Below are positions 1 through 10,477 of a stretch of DNA of 64,000 bases, in pieces. Position 1 is the first letter of the stretch, and each line of letters begins with the position of its first letter. The position numbers and the translations under genes are program-made. Under the pieces are notes generated by a model, which worked only from the letters and a program-made list of their open reading frames with translations, ran no database searches and was not told where the DNA came from. The stretch lies in NCBI RefSeq assembly GCF_032118995.1, contig NC_092655.1, forward strand, positions 12,162,406 to 12,226,405, read 5' to 3'. Source of the stretch: Asterias amurensis. Lineage: Eukaryota; Echinodermata; Asteroidea; Forcipulatida; Asteriidae.

Positions 1-67
1 TCTTTAATTTCCTCACAGTCCCTGTCAACTTTCAACCTATTTGTTCATTGTGTGTATTTTCAAACAG

Positions 68-885
68 GTTTAGTGCCGAGAACAAAGAATCCATACAACC
101 CGGTACTTATTTGCCTTTTGGTATTGGACCTAGAAATTGCATCGGCATGCGATTTGCCTTGCTGGTAATTAAAATGGCGCTGGTACGTGTGATGCAGAAC
201 TTCCGGTTTGAGGTCAGCCCGGAAACTGAGGTAAGTGTGGTAACCAAAAGAAAAAAAAATGGCTTTATTCTATGCGAGATTGTTATCTTTCTGCAGAAGT
301 TATTTTGAGACTTTTGAACGTTCCTGTTAAAAAGTGCGTAAGAGTCCAAATGGGAGGTTGTTATAAAACCCTGCATGTTGGCAACTTCCAATGCTACAAA
401 TAGTCATCGTATTTCACAATTCCAGGGGTTGTCCTTTTTAAAGATGTGGTCAGGTTTCAAACATTATTATTAATACAAGAAAGAAAGCTCGTTTGTGTAT
501 CCATTTATAATGGGGAATTTAAGACAGCGGACCAGTCTATGTTGTAACAAATCCAGCAGGTGAACGGCCTTGCTCTGGCTACTCAAATCTGAAGTTTATT
601 TGTTTCTCAAGCGTATTCTCTTAGAATTAGGGGCAAAATAGAATATAAACTGAATTCATAGACAGAGTAACTAGCCCCCCAAAAAAGCTTGATTAGCCAA
701 TCGCTAACTGGGAGTTTTCAGGTGCACCTTGGATAATGTGATAGTCTACAAAAAATAAAAATAAATTGTTCTTACTGATAACATGATTTAAAACATTTCA
801 CGTTGTATTTCAGATTCCTCTTACACTTGGCAGTACTAATTTGGCTCCGAAGACTCTGTTCGTGAGATTTGTCCCACGAAAGTAA
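68..885 (+). CDS. Cytochrome P450 (CYP3-clan type), last two coding exons, 5' part outside window
   Basis: A haem-thiolate monooxygenase, expected to be anchored in the ER membrane. Exon 68-230 follows an acceptor (TTTTCAAACAG) and ends at GTAAGT. It encodes the haem-binding loop [14 protein letters not shown], whose Cys is the axial haem ligand, then a helix and the [12 protein letters not shown] segment. The final exon, 814-885, follows a pyrimidine-rich CAG acceptor and reads [19 protein letters not shown] to a TAA stop. The junction is phase 0. The motif and C-terminus resemble vertebrate CYP3A and related CYP3-clan enzymes; the exact family cannot be assigned from about 78 residues. The gene runs opposite to the lectin array, and nothing suggests a functional link. 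Possible polyadenylation signals lie near 2325-2345. Confidence 0.88.
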
Positions 886-2482
886 AATCAACATGTTGAA
901 GTGAAACGGATTTGCCTGGATTTGTTCGTGTCCTGCTGCGACAACGGAGACTTATATACATGTATAAGGGTGGGAGGGTTGAGTTTTTTGTTAATGCCAA
1001 GACGGTCTCGGGAGCAGTGGTTATTTCAGAAAGGGTCTATTCATCAACGTTGTAGCTACCCAAACTTGAAGGCAGTGGACACTATTGGTAATTACTCAAA
1101 ATAGTTATTAGCATAAAACCATACTTGGTGATGAGTAATAGGGAGAGGTTGATGGTATAAAACATTGTCAGAAACGGCTCCCTCTGAAGTGCCATAGTTT
1201 TTGAGAAAGAAGTAATTTTCCACGAATTTGATTTCGAGACCTCCGATTTAGAACTGGAGGTTTCGAAATCAAGCTTCTAAACGCACACAACTTCGTGTGT
1301 CAAGGGTGTGTTTTTTCTTTTATTATTTTATACATGTTGAGACCAACTGTGAAGGTTAGTCTTTGACAACTGCCAATAGTGTCCACTGCCTTTAGTGCCT
1401 AATCATCTTTGGACATCTCCTGCGTGACGTGCATGGAAGCACGAAAGTGTCTACCAAACCTCGAAGTGGCCAATTAAAGCTTCGTTCTCGTGGACCACGT
1501 CCATAGAATAGACTCGGGCAGTCTGTAAAATCAAAGTCCTCTATTGGCCGATTCAAAACCGCTTTCAAAAACCATCTTATCTCCCAGTATATATAGCATA
1601 GTTTACATGTATTTTGTCTTGTTTTAAATGTGCTTTGTTTTGCTTGGTACCTCTTTTATTAACCTTGTCGTAATGTTGCATATGTCCATCTGATGTGTAC
1701 TACAGTTTATGTTCTATCCCGTTTGTTTGTCTGTTTTTGTTTCATTGTTTTGTTTTGTCTTTTGTATTTTGTTTTGCTAGTTCTTTATTGTTTACTTAAG
1801 TCTATTTTTTGTATGGTTAAGGCATTCCATTTATGCTTCGGCTTCCTGGGTAACGCCTCCACTTGTAGTGTTATTGTATCTATTGTTTTGTTTTCTTATT
1901 AAATGATTACTCTTTGTGGAAATGTTCGTTGAATTGAATTGAATTGAATTGAAGGCATACTGATCGAAACGTCGAAATGGTACGCATAGGTGCTTTTGCA
2001 TTACAGCAAACCTTATAACCTGTTGAATTGTTTTCAATTTCAGTTCCTCATTGTATATCAGTAACTATAAGTTCAAATTTATTTTATCTAATTCGTCTCA
2101 TATATTTCACATTGTAATGACATCGGCATCCTTGCAATCGCATGTAAAAAAAACACCAAATATCAATAAATAGTATTGATTATAAAAGTAATACAATTAT
2201 TTAAATCAATTGTTCTTTTGTTTTTAATATTTGTTTCCATGCAATTAAATGTTTTTGTTGTTTTGTAAAGATGCTTTTTATATTGATCCTTGTAAATGTT
2301 TTGTAATAGTTTTGATCAATGCACTGTAAATAAGAAATAAATTATAAACGAGAATGCTATCATCACCAAGTTTAACATAAAGCAAATAAAAATTGTATGA
2401 TCACAAAATGTGATTTTAATCTATTCCATACAAATATTACTATTACTGATAGATAGCATAATTTGTAACTTAAAAATACAGA
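886..2482. other. P450 3' flank, no further gene seen
   Basis: Probable 3' UTR and downstream DNA of the P450. It holds one TTAA element (1066-1394), T-rich sequence, and a short (GAATT)n tract near 1929-1952 of the kind left at LINE or SINE tails. An AATAAA-like cluster lies at 2325-2345. The small open frames here have no recognisable protein features. Confidence 0.5.
1066..1394. mobile_element. TTAA-type MITE, copy 1
   Basis: Begins near TTGAAGGCAGTGGACACTAT and ends GTGTCCACTGCCTTTA, so the ends are inverted repeats. An internal short palindrome (TTTCGAGACCTC...GAGGTTTCGAAATC) is shared by all family members. Confidence 0.85.
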
Positions 2483-2626
2483 ATGGGATACTTTTGAATG
2501 CTCGGTGGCAGAAGACTTACAGTAAATTGCCATTGTTTATGTCGTTTTGAACATGCTCCTAATATTTCTATGGAACAATGGCTTTACGTGGTAAGTCTGC
2601 TGCCACCTAGAATTCAAAAGTATCCC
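2483..2626. mobile_element. Hairpin MITE (GGTGGCAGCAG family), copy 1
   Basis: About 144 bp with long inverted ends: GGGATACTTTTGAATGCTCG on the left against CAAAAGTATCCCC on the right, and GGTGGCAGAAGACTTAC against GTAAGTCTGCTGCCACC. The same family recurs at 7749-8009, 17887-18062 and 45477-45625. Confidence 0.8.
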
Positions 2627-2655
2627 CAAAAGTACCCGAAAGTCTCCGATTGACT

Positions 2656-2943
2656 TTAAAGGCAGTGCACACTATTGGTACATACTCAAAATAATTATTA
2701 GCGTTAAAGCTTACTTGGTAATGAGTAATGGGGAGAGATTGGTAGTATAAAACATTGTGACAAACGGCTCCCTCTGATTGAAGTGACGTAGTTTTCGAGT
2801 AAGAAGTAATTTTCCACGAATTTTATTTCGAGACCTCAAGTTTAGAATTTGAGGTATCGAAATCAAGCATCTGAACGTACACAACTTCGTGTGACAAGTG
2901 TTTTTTTTTTTCATAGTTATCTCGCAACGACCAATCAAGCGAA
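2656..2943. mobile_element. TTAA-type MITE, copy 2 (truncated)
   Basis: The left end TTAAAGGCAGTGCACACTAT is present. Similarity fades just after the ATCTCGCAACGACC box, so the right terminal repeat is missing. Confidence 0.75.
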
Positions 2944-3697
2944 CGTGTTCCGTCGACAAGGGCGTCTAATTTACAGAAAGGACGGTTTTGCACGGGGGCG
3001 GACATGATTGCATATGCAAAACCATTGCATAGAGGACATATTTTGCATGCAGACGCCTTGCATGGGCCTTTGTATACGTTTTTGTGCTCTTTCGGATTTC
3101 AACCCTATTTTAATTTTTCATTTCATTTTGCGATATCAGCTTCCTATGAATTTCAAAAACAATTTGCATTTATAGGTTATTAGATGGACAAAAACGAATT
3201 CAAATTCGTAGGACCTTCTGAATAGGTAAAACCAACCATACTGTTTTCCCCGTTTATTTTTACACACAAAATGTAATCCTTATCGTTAATTAAAATTGAT
3301 ATGTGTTCTTGCCAACTGTAATTTGCCATTTCTTTATTTTTTGCCATGTAGCGACTCCTAGTCTCATTAGTAATCATTGTTGTAACTTTAATGACAATTA
3401 TATTGGTTTTTCTAAGTGAGCGATGGTTGGTTTTCTAATCTTATCAAATTGTTTTTGTGCTCTTTTTAAGTTTTTACATTAATATATTTTTTGTCTATAT
3501 AATAGTAATGTTTTTCAATGACTTTTTTGTAAACTGTGCATTTCGGCTTTTTAGCCGCTGTATTGCAGTGTTTTAATAAATAAACCATGAATAAATATGA
3601 ATAAAGTTGTTGTACGATTTTTATCTTTCTCTTTTGACTATTAAAAATTACATTATTTTGATTACAAAACTATGACAACAATGATGAGACATGTCAA

Positions 3698-4282
3698 CTG
3701 GGCCCAATTTTATAAAGCATGTATAAGCATACCAACTTGCAAAGCACAGCTTAAAGGCAGTGGATGCTATTCGTTAATACTCAATATAATTATTAAATCC
3801 TTACTTGGTAACGAGTAATAGGGAGAGGTTGATAATATAAAACATTGTGAGAAACAGCTCCCTCTGAAGTAACGTGTAGTTTTCGAGAAAGAAGTAATTT
3901 TCAAAGAATGTGATTTCGAGACCCCATAATTAGAATTTGAGGTCTCGAAATCAAGCATCTGAAAGCAACCTTGTGTGACATGGGTGTTTTCTTTTATAAG
4001 TATCTCGCTACTCCGGCGATCAATAATTGAGCTCTAATTTTCATAGGCTTTTTTGTATGCATATGTTGAGATACACCAAGTGAGAAGACTGGTCTTTGAC
4101 AATTATTACTAATAGTGTCCAAGAGCCTTTAACATACATATTACAAACAGAAACGGGTTACCAGCCAACATTCCATGAAGTTTGCATTGTTGCAAAAAGC
4201 TCCTAACTCATTTGTTTTCCTAGCAGAGAAATTTGCTAAGCAGTATTTACTGCTTTTAACAGGTTCATGAAACTGGGCCAAT
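3698..4282. mobile_element. TGGGCCC-ended element interrupted by a TTAA MITE
   Basis: The left end CTGGGCCCAATTTTATAAAGC is roughly inverted relative to the right end GTTCATGAAACTGGGCC. A complete TTAA MITE (3751-4132) sits inside, so this older element was the landing site. The superfamily is not determined. Confidence 0.5.
3751..4132. mobile_element. TTAA-type MITE, copy 3 (nested)
   Basis: Starts TTAAAGGCAGTGGATGCTAT and ends AATAGTGTCCAAGAGCCTTTAA. It is full length and inserted in a TGGGCCC-ended repeat. Confidence 0.85.
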
Positions 4283-6100
4283 ATGACTTGAAGTTTCAAA
4301 CTCATGGGAATGTTCCAGTAAGACTAATCTTCAAAAAGTGCATCACTGTCTGCGACCAATATGCAATTAGACAAACGCCCGACAGTGAGGCATCACCTTG
4401 ATTCAAGTGGAGGACAACATTAACAAGTTCAACGAATAACATCTAACTTCTTTGGGATGGGGGAGAAGTGGGATTTTTTCTTCTCGTCTAATTTATTAAA
4501 CCTTGGTATGGACAATTTAACCAGGGTAACCCAGCCATGAGTTGTCAACAAACTACTTGTGGTTATAACCAGTATGTTTTTTGCTCTATTCGCACATTTC
4601 ATCTGAATTTCAGACTATTCCTTTACTGTCATTTTTTTTTTACTGCTAGCTCTCTGGGGCTTGCTTGAAGGCGCTCTATAAATCATTAATCCATTGTTCG
4701 ATTACAAAAATCAGCTGAAAATTACCTACAAAACCACATACAGCTCAAATAAGTACATATGTCATACTAGAGATAAAAACAAATCAAAACAACAACTCCA
4801 ACCACAAAAAGCCGTCGTTTAAAAGACAAAAAGGGATTCATACAAATTTGAAAATTCTAAAAGTAGGGGGTGATGGTAACCTGCAAAAAAAGAAAACAAA
4901 TAGATCTTCGCTTACCGTTCGCCATTTTACGGATGACCTCCATTAGGTTTGAAGCTAAACCCAATGCTCAATCACACACACAATCCATAGAACCTTTAAA
5001 TCGTTGGCAACTGTTTGTCGAGATAGTAATCCAACAGAATTGTCCATCAATGTATCTTGTTTTGGGGGCTGAAATGGGTGGAGCTCTCCCCAGTCTTGGT
5101 CTGCCTCAAAATAGTGCGAAATTTATTCCTCAATGCATGGTGTGAAACGCACCATCAATGGGTCTTGGCCAACCATATGGAGGTATGCAAAGGAGGCCTA
5201 CCTGGGCTAGGTCAACCACAGCTTCACAAATCTTCTCTAAAGCTACAATTTAACAGTCAACCTCTATCGGCACTCCTGCAGCCTCCAATCAGAAAGAACA
5301 TCGCTGTGACGATGTTTGTATCACGTTAGCCCGACTTTCAATCGTAAAGGTTTCACAGCTCTACGGTAAACTAATAGAGCTCTCTGCATCCGCCCGTGTG
5401 ATCAACATTGAAGTTATAAGAGCTTGAGCTATGAGCTTGAGCTATAACTCCCGTGGAACTTGCGATTCCCAAAGGTATCAATAGCCTTACCTGTTTGGAA
5501 TGTTCTGCATTAAAACAAACTTCCTTCTGGCAAGTGGACTAAGCAGGCAAGGTCGGTAGAAATGTCCCGATGACGACCAAGCCGTTTTGCACTAGATAAG
5601 GCAATGAACTCAGCACATCAATGTTGCCAACTGCTTCATCAGTTGTTGACATTTCTTCTGAATGTATGAGCTATGGTTTCTGTGAAATGTGTCAATGGTC
5701 ATCACAAACGCGACATCCGAATCCTAAAGCCGAGTGGTATACGACCAAATTGCCTCCAGAACGTTGCGACGAACCTGTCCCGTCCCGTACTCAGCTGAAA
5801 ATGCCATACCGTGCTGACCAAAGATTATAGAGCGCCGCAAAGATTATAAGGCTGGCCTACTTCCAACCATGAACAAAACCGCGACGTTTACACACAAACA
5901 ATGTGATCTATTTGGAATGTGGCATGACTGCAGTAAACTCCGGTCGGAAGAATGTCAAGAATAGACTTTTTTTTGTTCGACGTTCATTATCGAACGGTTA
6001 TTATGCAGGTTACTAAAACTTAAAGGGTACGATATACGTTTGTTCATAACTCCCAAAACTTCCTTGGTTTACACACCCAACCACACCGAACTCGTTATAA
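4133..6100. other. Intergenic, no gene recognised
   Basis: Open frames of 69-91 codons at 4870-5145, 5057-5329 and 5621-5830 overlap in different frames and show no domain, signal or splice context. I see no tandem repeat or terminal inverted repeat here beyond short low-complexity stretches. Confidence 0.5.
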
Positions 6101-6345
6101 GGAACAGTAGGCCTACGTTGCCTGGGATAGGACGAGTTGGTCTATAAAAATCGTTTGTAACCGTTTGTTATAAAATGCATATAGTCGGAATGATGTTTTA
6201 AAAGTAAAAAACAATGATCCGGACAAACCTGCCTCGGAATTGCGTGGTTTTCCTTTTACTTTCCGAACTAACAATTTCGAGGCATGTTTGTGTGGTTCAT
6301 TTGCATTCTACTTTAAAAACATCTTTCCAACCATAATAACAAAAC
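6101..6345. mobile_element. Inverted-repeat element related to 39026-39412
   Basis: Shares with 39026-39412 the blocks GAGTTGGTCT, AACCGTTTGTTATAA, CAATGATCC, TTGCGTGGTTTTCCTTTTAC and ACATCTTTCCAACCATA. The two halves are inverted copies, so the element folds on itself. The right end is less complete than in the second copy. Confidence 0.65.
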
Positions 6346-6520
6346 AAAGTTCTTATAAAGCGCACATGTCCTACTAGACAAAACCATAATATGCATTTTA
6401 AAACAAACGGTGCAAAACAACCATCTGGACTCCAAGAAACCGGACACGAAAAAGACGGCGACAAAACAGAAGTAAAGCTAAATTAAGCACATATATTATA
6501 TACTATTATTATTTTATTAA

Positions 6521-6619
6521 AGGGCATTGCTTGGCAGCAGACAGCGCAGGATAGAGTGAAATAGAGAAAAATTTCTATTTTACTCTATTCTGCGCTGTCT
6601 GTCGCCGAGCAATTCCTTT
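6521..6619. repeat. Near-perfect hairpin, about 99 bp
   Basis: Left arm AGGGCATTGCTTGGCAGCAG followed by ACAGCGCAGGATAGAGTGAA is mirrored by ACTCTATTCTGCGCTGTCTG and GCCGAGCAATTCCTTTT. A half copy (GGGCATTACTTGGCAACGG) lies at 32093-32137. It is probably a small non-autonomous DNA transposon. Confidence 0.7.
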
Positions 6620-6629
6620 TGGTGAAGAG

Positions 6630-7740
6630 GCTATGCTCCTGCAGTGGAGTGATAAAGGCTAGACAGATAAACACGCGTGCAGCCAATAACTTTTTACCGG
6701 AGACCACCACTGGTTTGGAACAAAGAAAGCATTTTGTTTATTTATCATAGGATTTGGGTACTTAAATATTACACTTGACTTTTAATATTAATCTGAGAAT
6801 CCATTTCAATTTTTTTTTTTAATTTCTAAACATTTTGCTAATGTCAGGTAGTTGTATCTTCTAAGCGCCTTGCAAAATTATTTTTTATCATCAAAGATGT
6901 TGGTCAATGCCGTCTAGTGCAATCACTCCATTTACAATTGGTATACCGACTTATTTCAACGTCTGACATAAAGCCTAGTTCATTTTTTTCATAACTTTTT
7001 CGAAACATATTTAAAGGGTTAATTCTTTTCCAAGAGGGACATTGGGAGGGGCAGTGCGCGGTTGGTCGTGTTGAAATAGTTACATTTGATTTGCAGTGCG
7101 ATTGGTTAACTTTAATACAAGAAGTATTGAATAAATAAAATGTTTAACTCGTCATTACCGTGAGGTGTGTGCAGTGGTGTTTCTGACGCTTTAATAGTCA
7201 ACCGGGAATGCAGGAACGTATACCACGTGACCGTGATTGGTGACTCGTGTCAGGTGCCGGTGTCGCATGCAACTATGTCCTCTATGCAATACTATCCGGA
7301 GGACATTATTGCATATGAAATAATGTCCGCATTATTGCATATGCAACCGTGTACGCCCGGACGCTGCTTTATAATGCAATTGTGTCCGTCCAGTGCAGTT
7401 GTGTTCGCCCCGTGCAAAACCGCATCTGACACCGGTGGCATATTTTTGCCGCAGGCTGCGAGGGGTGTAGTATTGTAACACACCTTTAAGTAATGTATTG
7501 AGATAATACTACGTTATTAATAGCGCCGTTATGCAAATTATGTTTCCTTAATGTAGGATTATTTAAAAAAGGGAAAGAAGGCATAAATTTTGTATATTTA
7601 TTATAACGCCGTTATTTATACACATCTCCTTCATGGAGGACTATTTCAAAGAGCGTGGAAACGTGGTCTCCTTTACGCAAGAAAGGAATTGCCAGTTTAC
7701 AGTACGAAACCTCGCGTACAAATACGCATACCGGCCACAT
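6630..7740. other. Intergenic, no gene recognised
   Basis: AT-rich DNA. Positions 7260-7440 contain several short motifs of the form TTGCATATGCAA and GTCCGC that also occur at 2990-3070, which suggests a degraded repeat. The 103-codon frame at 7167-7478 overlaps this repeat and looks non-coding. Confidence 0.45.
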
Positions 7741-7748
7741 CTGATACT

Positions 7749-8009
7749 TGGGAACTTTGAAATGCTTGGTGGCAGCAGACCTACAAAGGGGTGCGTATTG
7801 GCGGTCGTAACCAGTATAATTCTTGCAGTCATTGGACAGTGGTTAACCAATTGGCAACTTAACCAAAACAGCTATTGGTTACGACCGCCAAAACGCATCC
7901 CTGGTATTGGTAAACTGTAATCACTTACGTTGTTGTGAGCATGCGCATAGTAAAATCATAGATTTCACTGGTAAGTCTGCTGTCACCTAGCTTCCAAAAA
8001 GTCCCCCAT
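7749..8009. mobile_element. Hairpin MITE (GGTGGCAGCAG family), copy 2, with an inner insertion
   Basis: Outer ends GGAACTTTGAAATGCTTGG / CACCTAGCTTCCAAAAAGTC with the GGTGGCAGCAGAC box. The middle is occupied by a second hairpin element at 7789-7900. Confidence 0.75.
7789..7900. mobile_element. Hairpin MITE (GGTCGTAACCA family), copy 1, nested
   Basis: Left arm GGTGCGTATTGGCGGTCGTA is the inverse of right arm TACGACCGCCAAAACGCATC. A diverged relative lies at 43855-43969. Confidence 0.75.
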
Positions 8010-8448
8010 TGAACAACAATAGTTTGTGCCCTGACGATTCAACCCTAGAAGATTCTGTTTCTGATCGTTAGACTTCCTGGAAGACTGTGCTGGAGTCAAA
8101 ACGTCGGGCAATAAGCTATTTCTTTTTCCATTTATACTATAGGTCCCTTAGGTTTGTGAGCAGTTTGCAGCGATTTGTTTTGTTTTCCTAAGTTGTTAAA
8201 GTGGATGTTGGTTCCTCTTCAACTATTGGCTCCCTACATGCGCCCTCTGTGACTTTTTGAGTACTAAAAAACGGTTATCTAAAAGTACACCGGATAACCC
8301 ATGCACACTGCTCCAGATACATATCCTGTTTTGTTATGAGCTACTTGGTTACAGTTAAAGAAAAACAGAAAACCTCATAACCTTAAATTAAAACCATGTT
8401 TATAGTGTGTTAATAAAACATGTGACAATTAAAACGGCGTAAAAAATG

Positions 8449-8454
8449 TTTATT
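8449..8454 (-). terminator. Polyadenylation signal of gene A
   Basis: AATAAA on the minus strand, about 50 nt past the stop codon of gene A. The corresponding positions downstream of genes B and C no longer match AATAAA although the surrounding 3' flank is conserved. Confidence 0.6.
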
Positions 8455-8502
8455 TTTCTGTCAAGTGTAGTTTTGGATCGCGTTCTCGTCGGCCGTTAAA
8501 GC

Positions 8503-10477
8503 TTACGGACCCTCGCCTCTGGGAGCATCTTCTTGAATCTTTACCCATCCACCAACCTTCTTTGGAAAACGCTCTTTGACAGGTTCTTGTGGTTCTGGTT
8601 CCTTTATGACTATCTTTGGGTTGTGCTCTTCGACAGGTTCTTGTTGTTTGGGTTCCTTAATGACTTTCTTTGGCCCAGCAAGAACCTTCTTTTGGTTCAG
8701 GTCTTCGACGGGTTCCATTGGTTCTGGTTCTTTTATGACTTTTTTGGGGTTCTGATCTTCGACAGGTTCTATTGGTTCCGGTTCCTTTATAACTTCCTTT
8801 TGGTTCGGCTCTTCGACAGGTTCTTTTGGTTCTGGTTCTTGTATGACTTTCTTTGGGTTCTGCTCGGTGACAGGAACATGTTCTGTGGGTTCTGGCGCCT
8901 CTCCACACGCGTCTTTTGTGATGAGCTCTTTTACTGTCACCTCACATAGCTGCAGAAAAGAACGCCTATCAGAGGGTATGTCGACGCTAATGTAACGCGC
9001 CACCAACGGTGGGTCGCATACGAACTCAATGGTTCCCCCAATGGGGGCTGCCATGTCGCTGCTCACTTTATCACCACACTGGGGATTGTCATGAATGTCG
9101 GCACTGGTACCCGCGCGAACAACAGCATTCTCCAAACGCTCACCTGGTGATAGTAATAAACAAAACAACAGAGACTGAAATGGTTTTCAACAATCTATCA
9201 GCTGAATTACTCACATCGTCGGTGTTAGGTTAGTATTCCTTTCCCCTGATGCCAGTGATGCAACATCTATTATTTTATAAATCGTTGTGGTACCCGCTGC
9301 CGAAAATAGGATTCGATATGCCTCAAAGCTACCTCTAGCAATATTGGTTGTGTAGTTGGTAAGACACTGCTATAGCATTGCAAACGTCGTGGGTTTCAAT
9401 CCCACCTGAGTTATATGCATGTGATGTATTTTCACAGAATACGGGAAACAGCCGAATATACAGTTCTATAAACACCAAACCAATAATTCAACGGTTAAAC
9501 TACCCATTCTGGTCGGGTAAGTTACCTGGGAGGAAAAAATTCCCGGGCTGTTCGCATTGGACTTAGAATGGGTAAGTTACCGATTCTAAGTCCAATGCGA
9601 ACATGGCTTAATACATTTATTCAATAAAGCAGATGTGTTGAGTACTTACTGCAACAATCCCCACGATTGAGAAGGACCACTCTACTGATGCAGTGTTCAC
9701 CTTGAAGGTTTACCATCCACCATGGATCATCTTCATACTCTAAAAACACAAAAGAGCAAAGAAAGAATCAAAGGATAAATTAAATCAGTTTGATAGTCGT
9801 CTTCCGGAGCTTTCTCTAGAAGACCATTAAAACATACTGATCGAAACCTCGAGTTGAAACCAACGGTTCTTTTCAGAACCACCCCAACTCAATTAGAGAG
9901 AATATCATTACATTGTGTTACCGCAAACCCCTCATGCAAAGTTTCGAACCCTACTTGTCTTCTTTACTATTGTTTGTCAAATCTTATAAAGGAGTGCACG
10001 ACATTGATTTATATAAATTAACAGATTTGCACAAGACTCTATACATGGTGTGCGCAGCCACAATCATCGGTACGTGTTCGTGTCCATTTAATGAACAGTT
10101 TAAAAACCACTGATGTAGCAAGTAATTCTCATATCATTCATGTATCAATAAACAATCGCCGTGTCATAAAAAGGTGGTTGAATTTGTCTAACACAACATC
10201 TGCAAAGAGTTACTAAAATGTTTATTGTCTCTGTAACAAAACGAGTATGGTTCATGTTTGTGGATGTACACTGATGAATGCTGATCATTTAAGAAAGAGT
10301 ATACAACATCACTGACTTTCCTCTGTATTTTAATGGAACAAAACTTACTGGTGTGTGTACATCGGTAGTGTTTGAACCATTGTGGATCACGGTTGCCATC
10401 TGCAGCTCTGTCTGACGAATATCTCTCGTCGTAATCTGAACTTTGCTGCGTTGGCCTATCAATAATGGACAAATCTC
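8503..10477 (-). CDS. Gene A FTP domain 3 and repeat tail (exons 9-11)
   Basis: Exon 10349-10477 encodes the RDLSIIDRPTQQSSDYDERY start of the domain, 9650-9739 the WWMVNLQGEHCISR strand and NRGDCC core, and 8503-9143 the rest. The fucose motif is complete: the His in CTHT, 26 residues, then R-G-D-C-C-S-E-R. After Cys490 the protein becomes six degenerate units of about 18 residues (PEPxEPVEExNPKKVIKE) and ends in KIQEDAPRGEGP. Confidence 0.87.

Noticed and set aside
8533-8949. 138-codon plus-strand frame rich in Phe and Trp
   Set aside because: Antisense shadow of the Pro/Glu/Lys repeat tail of gene A.
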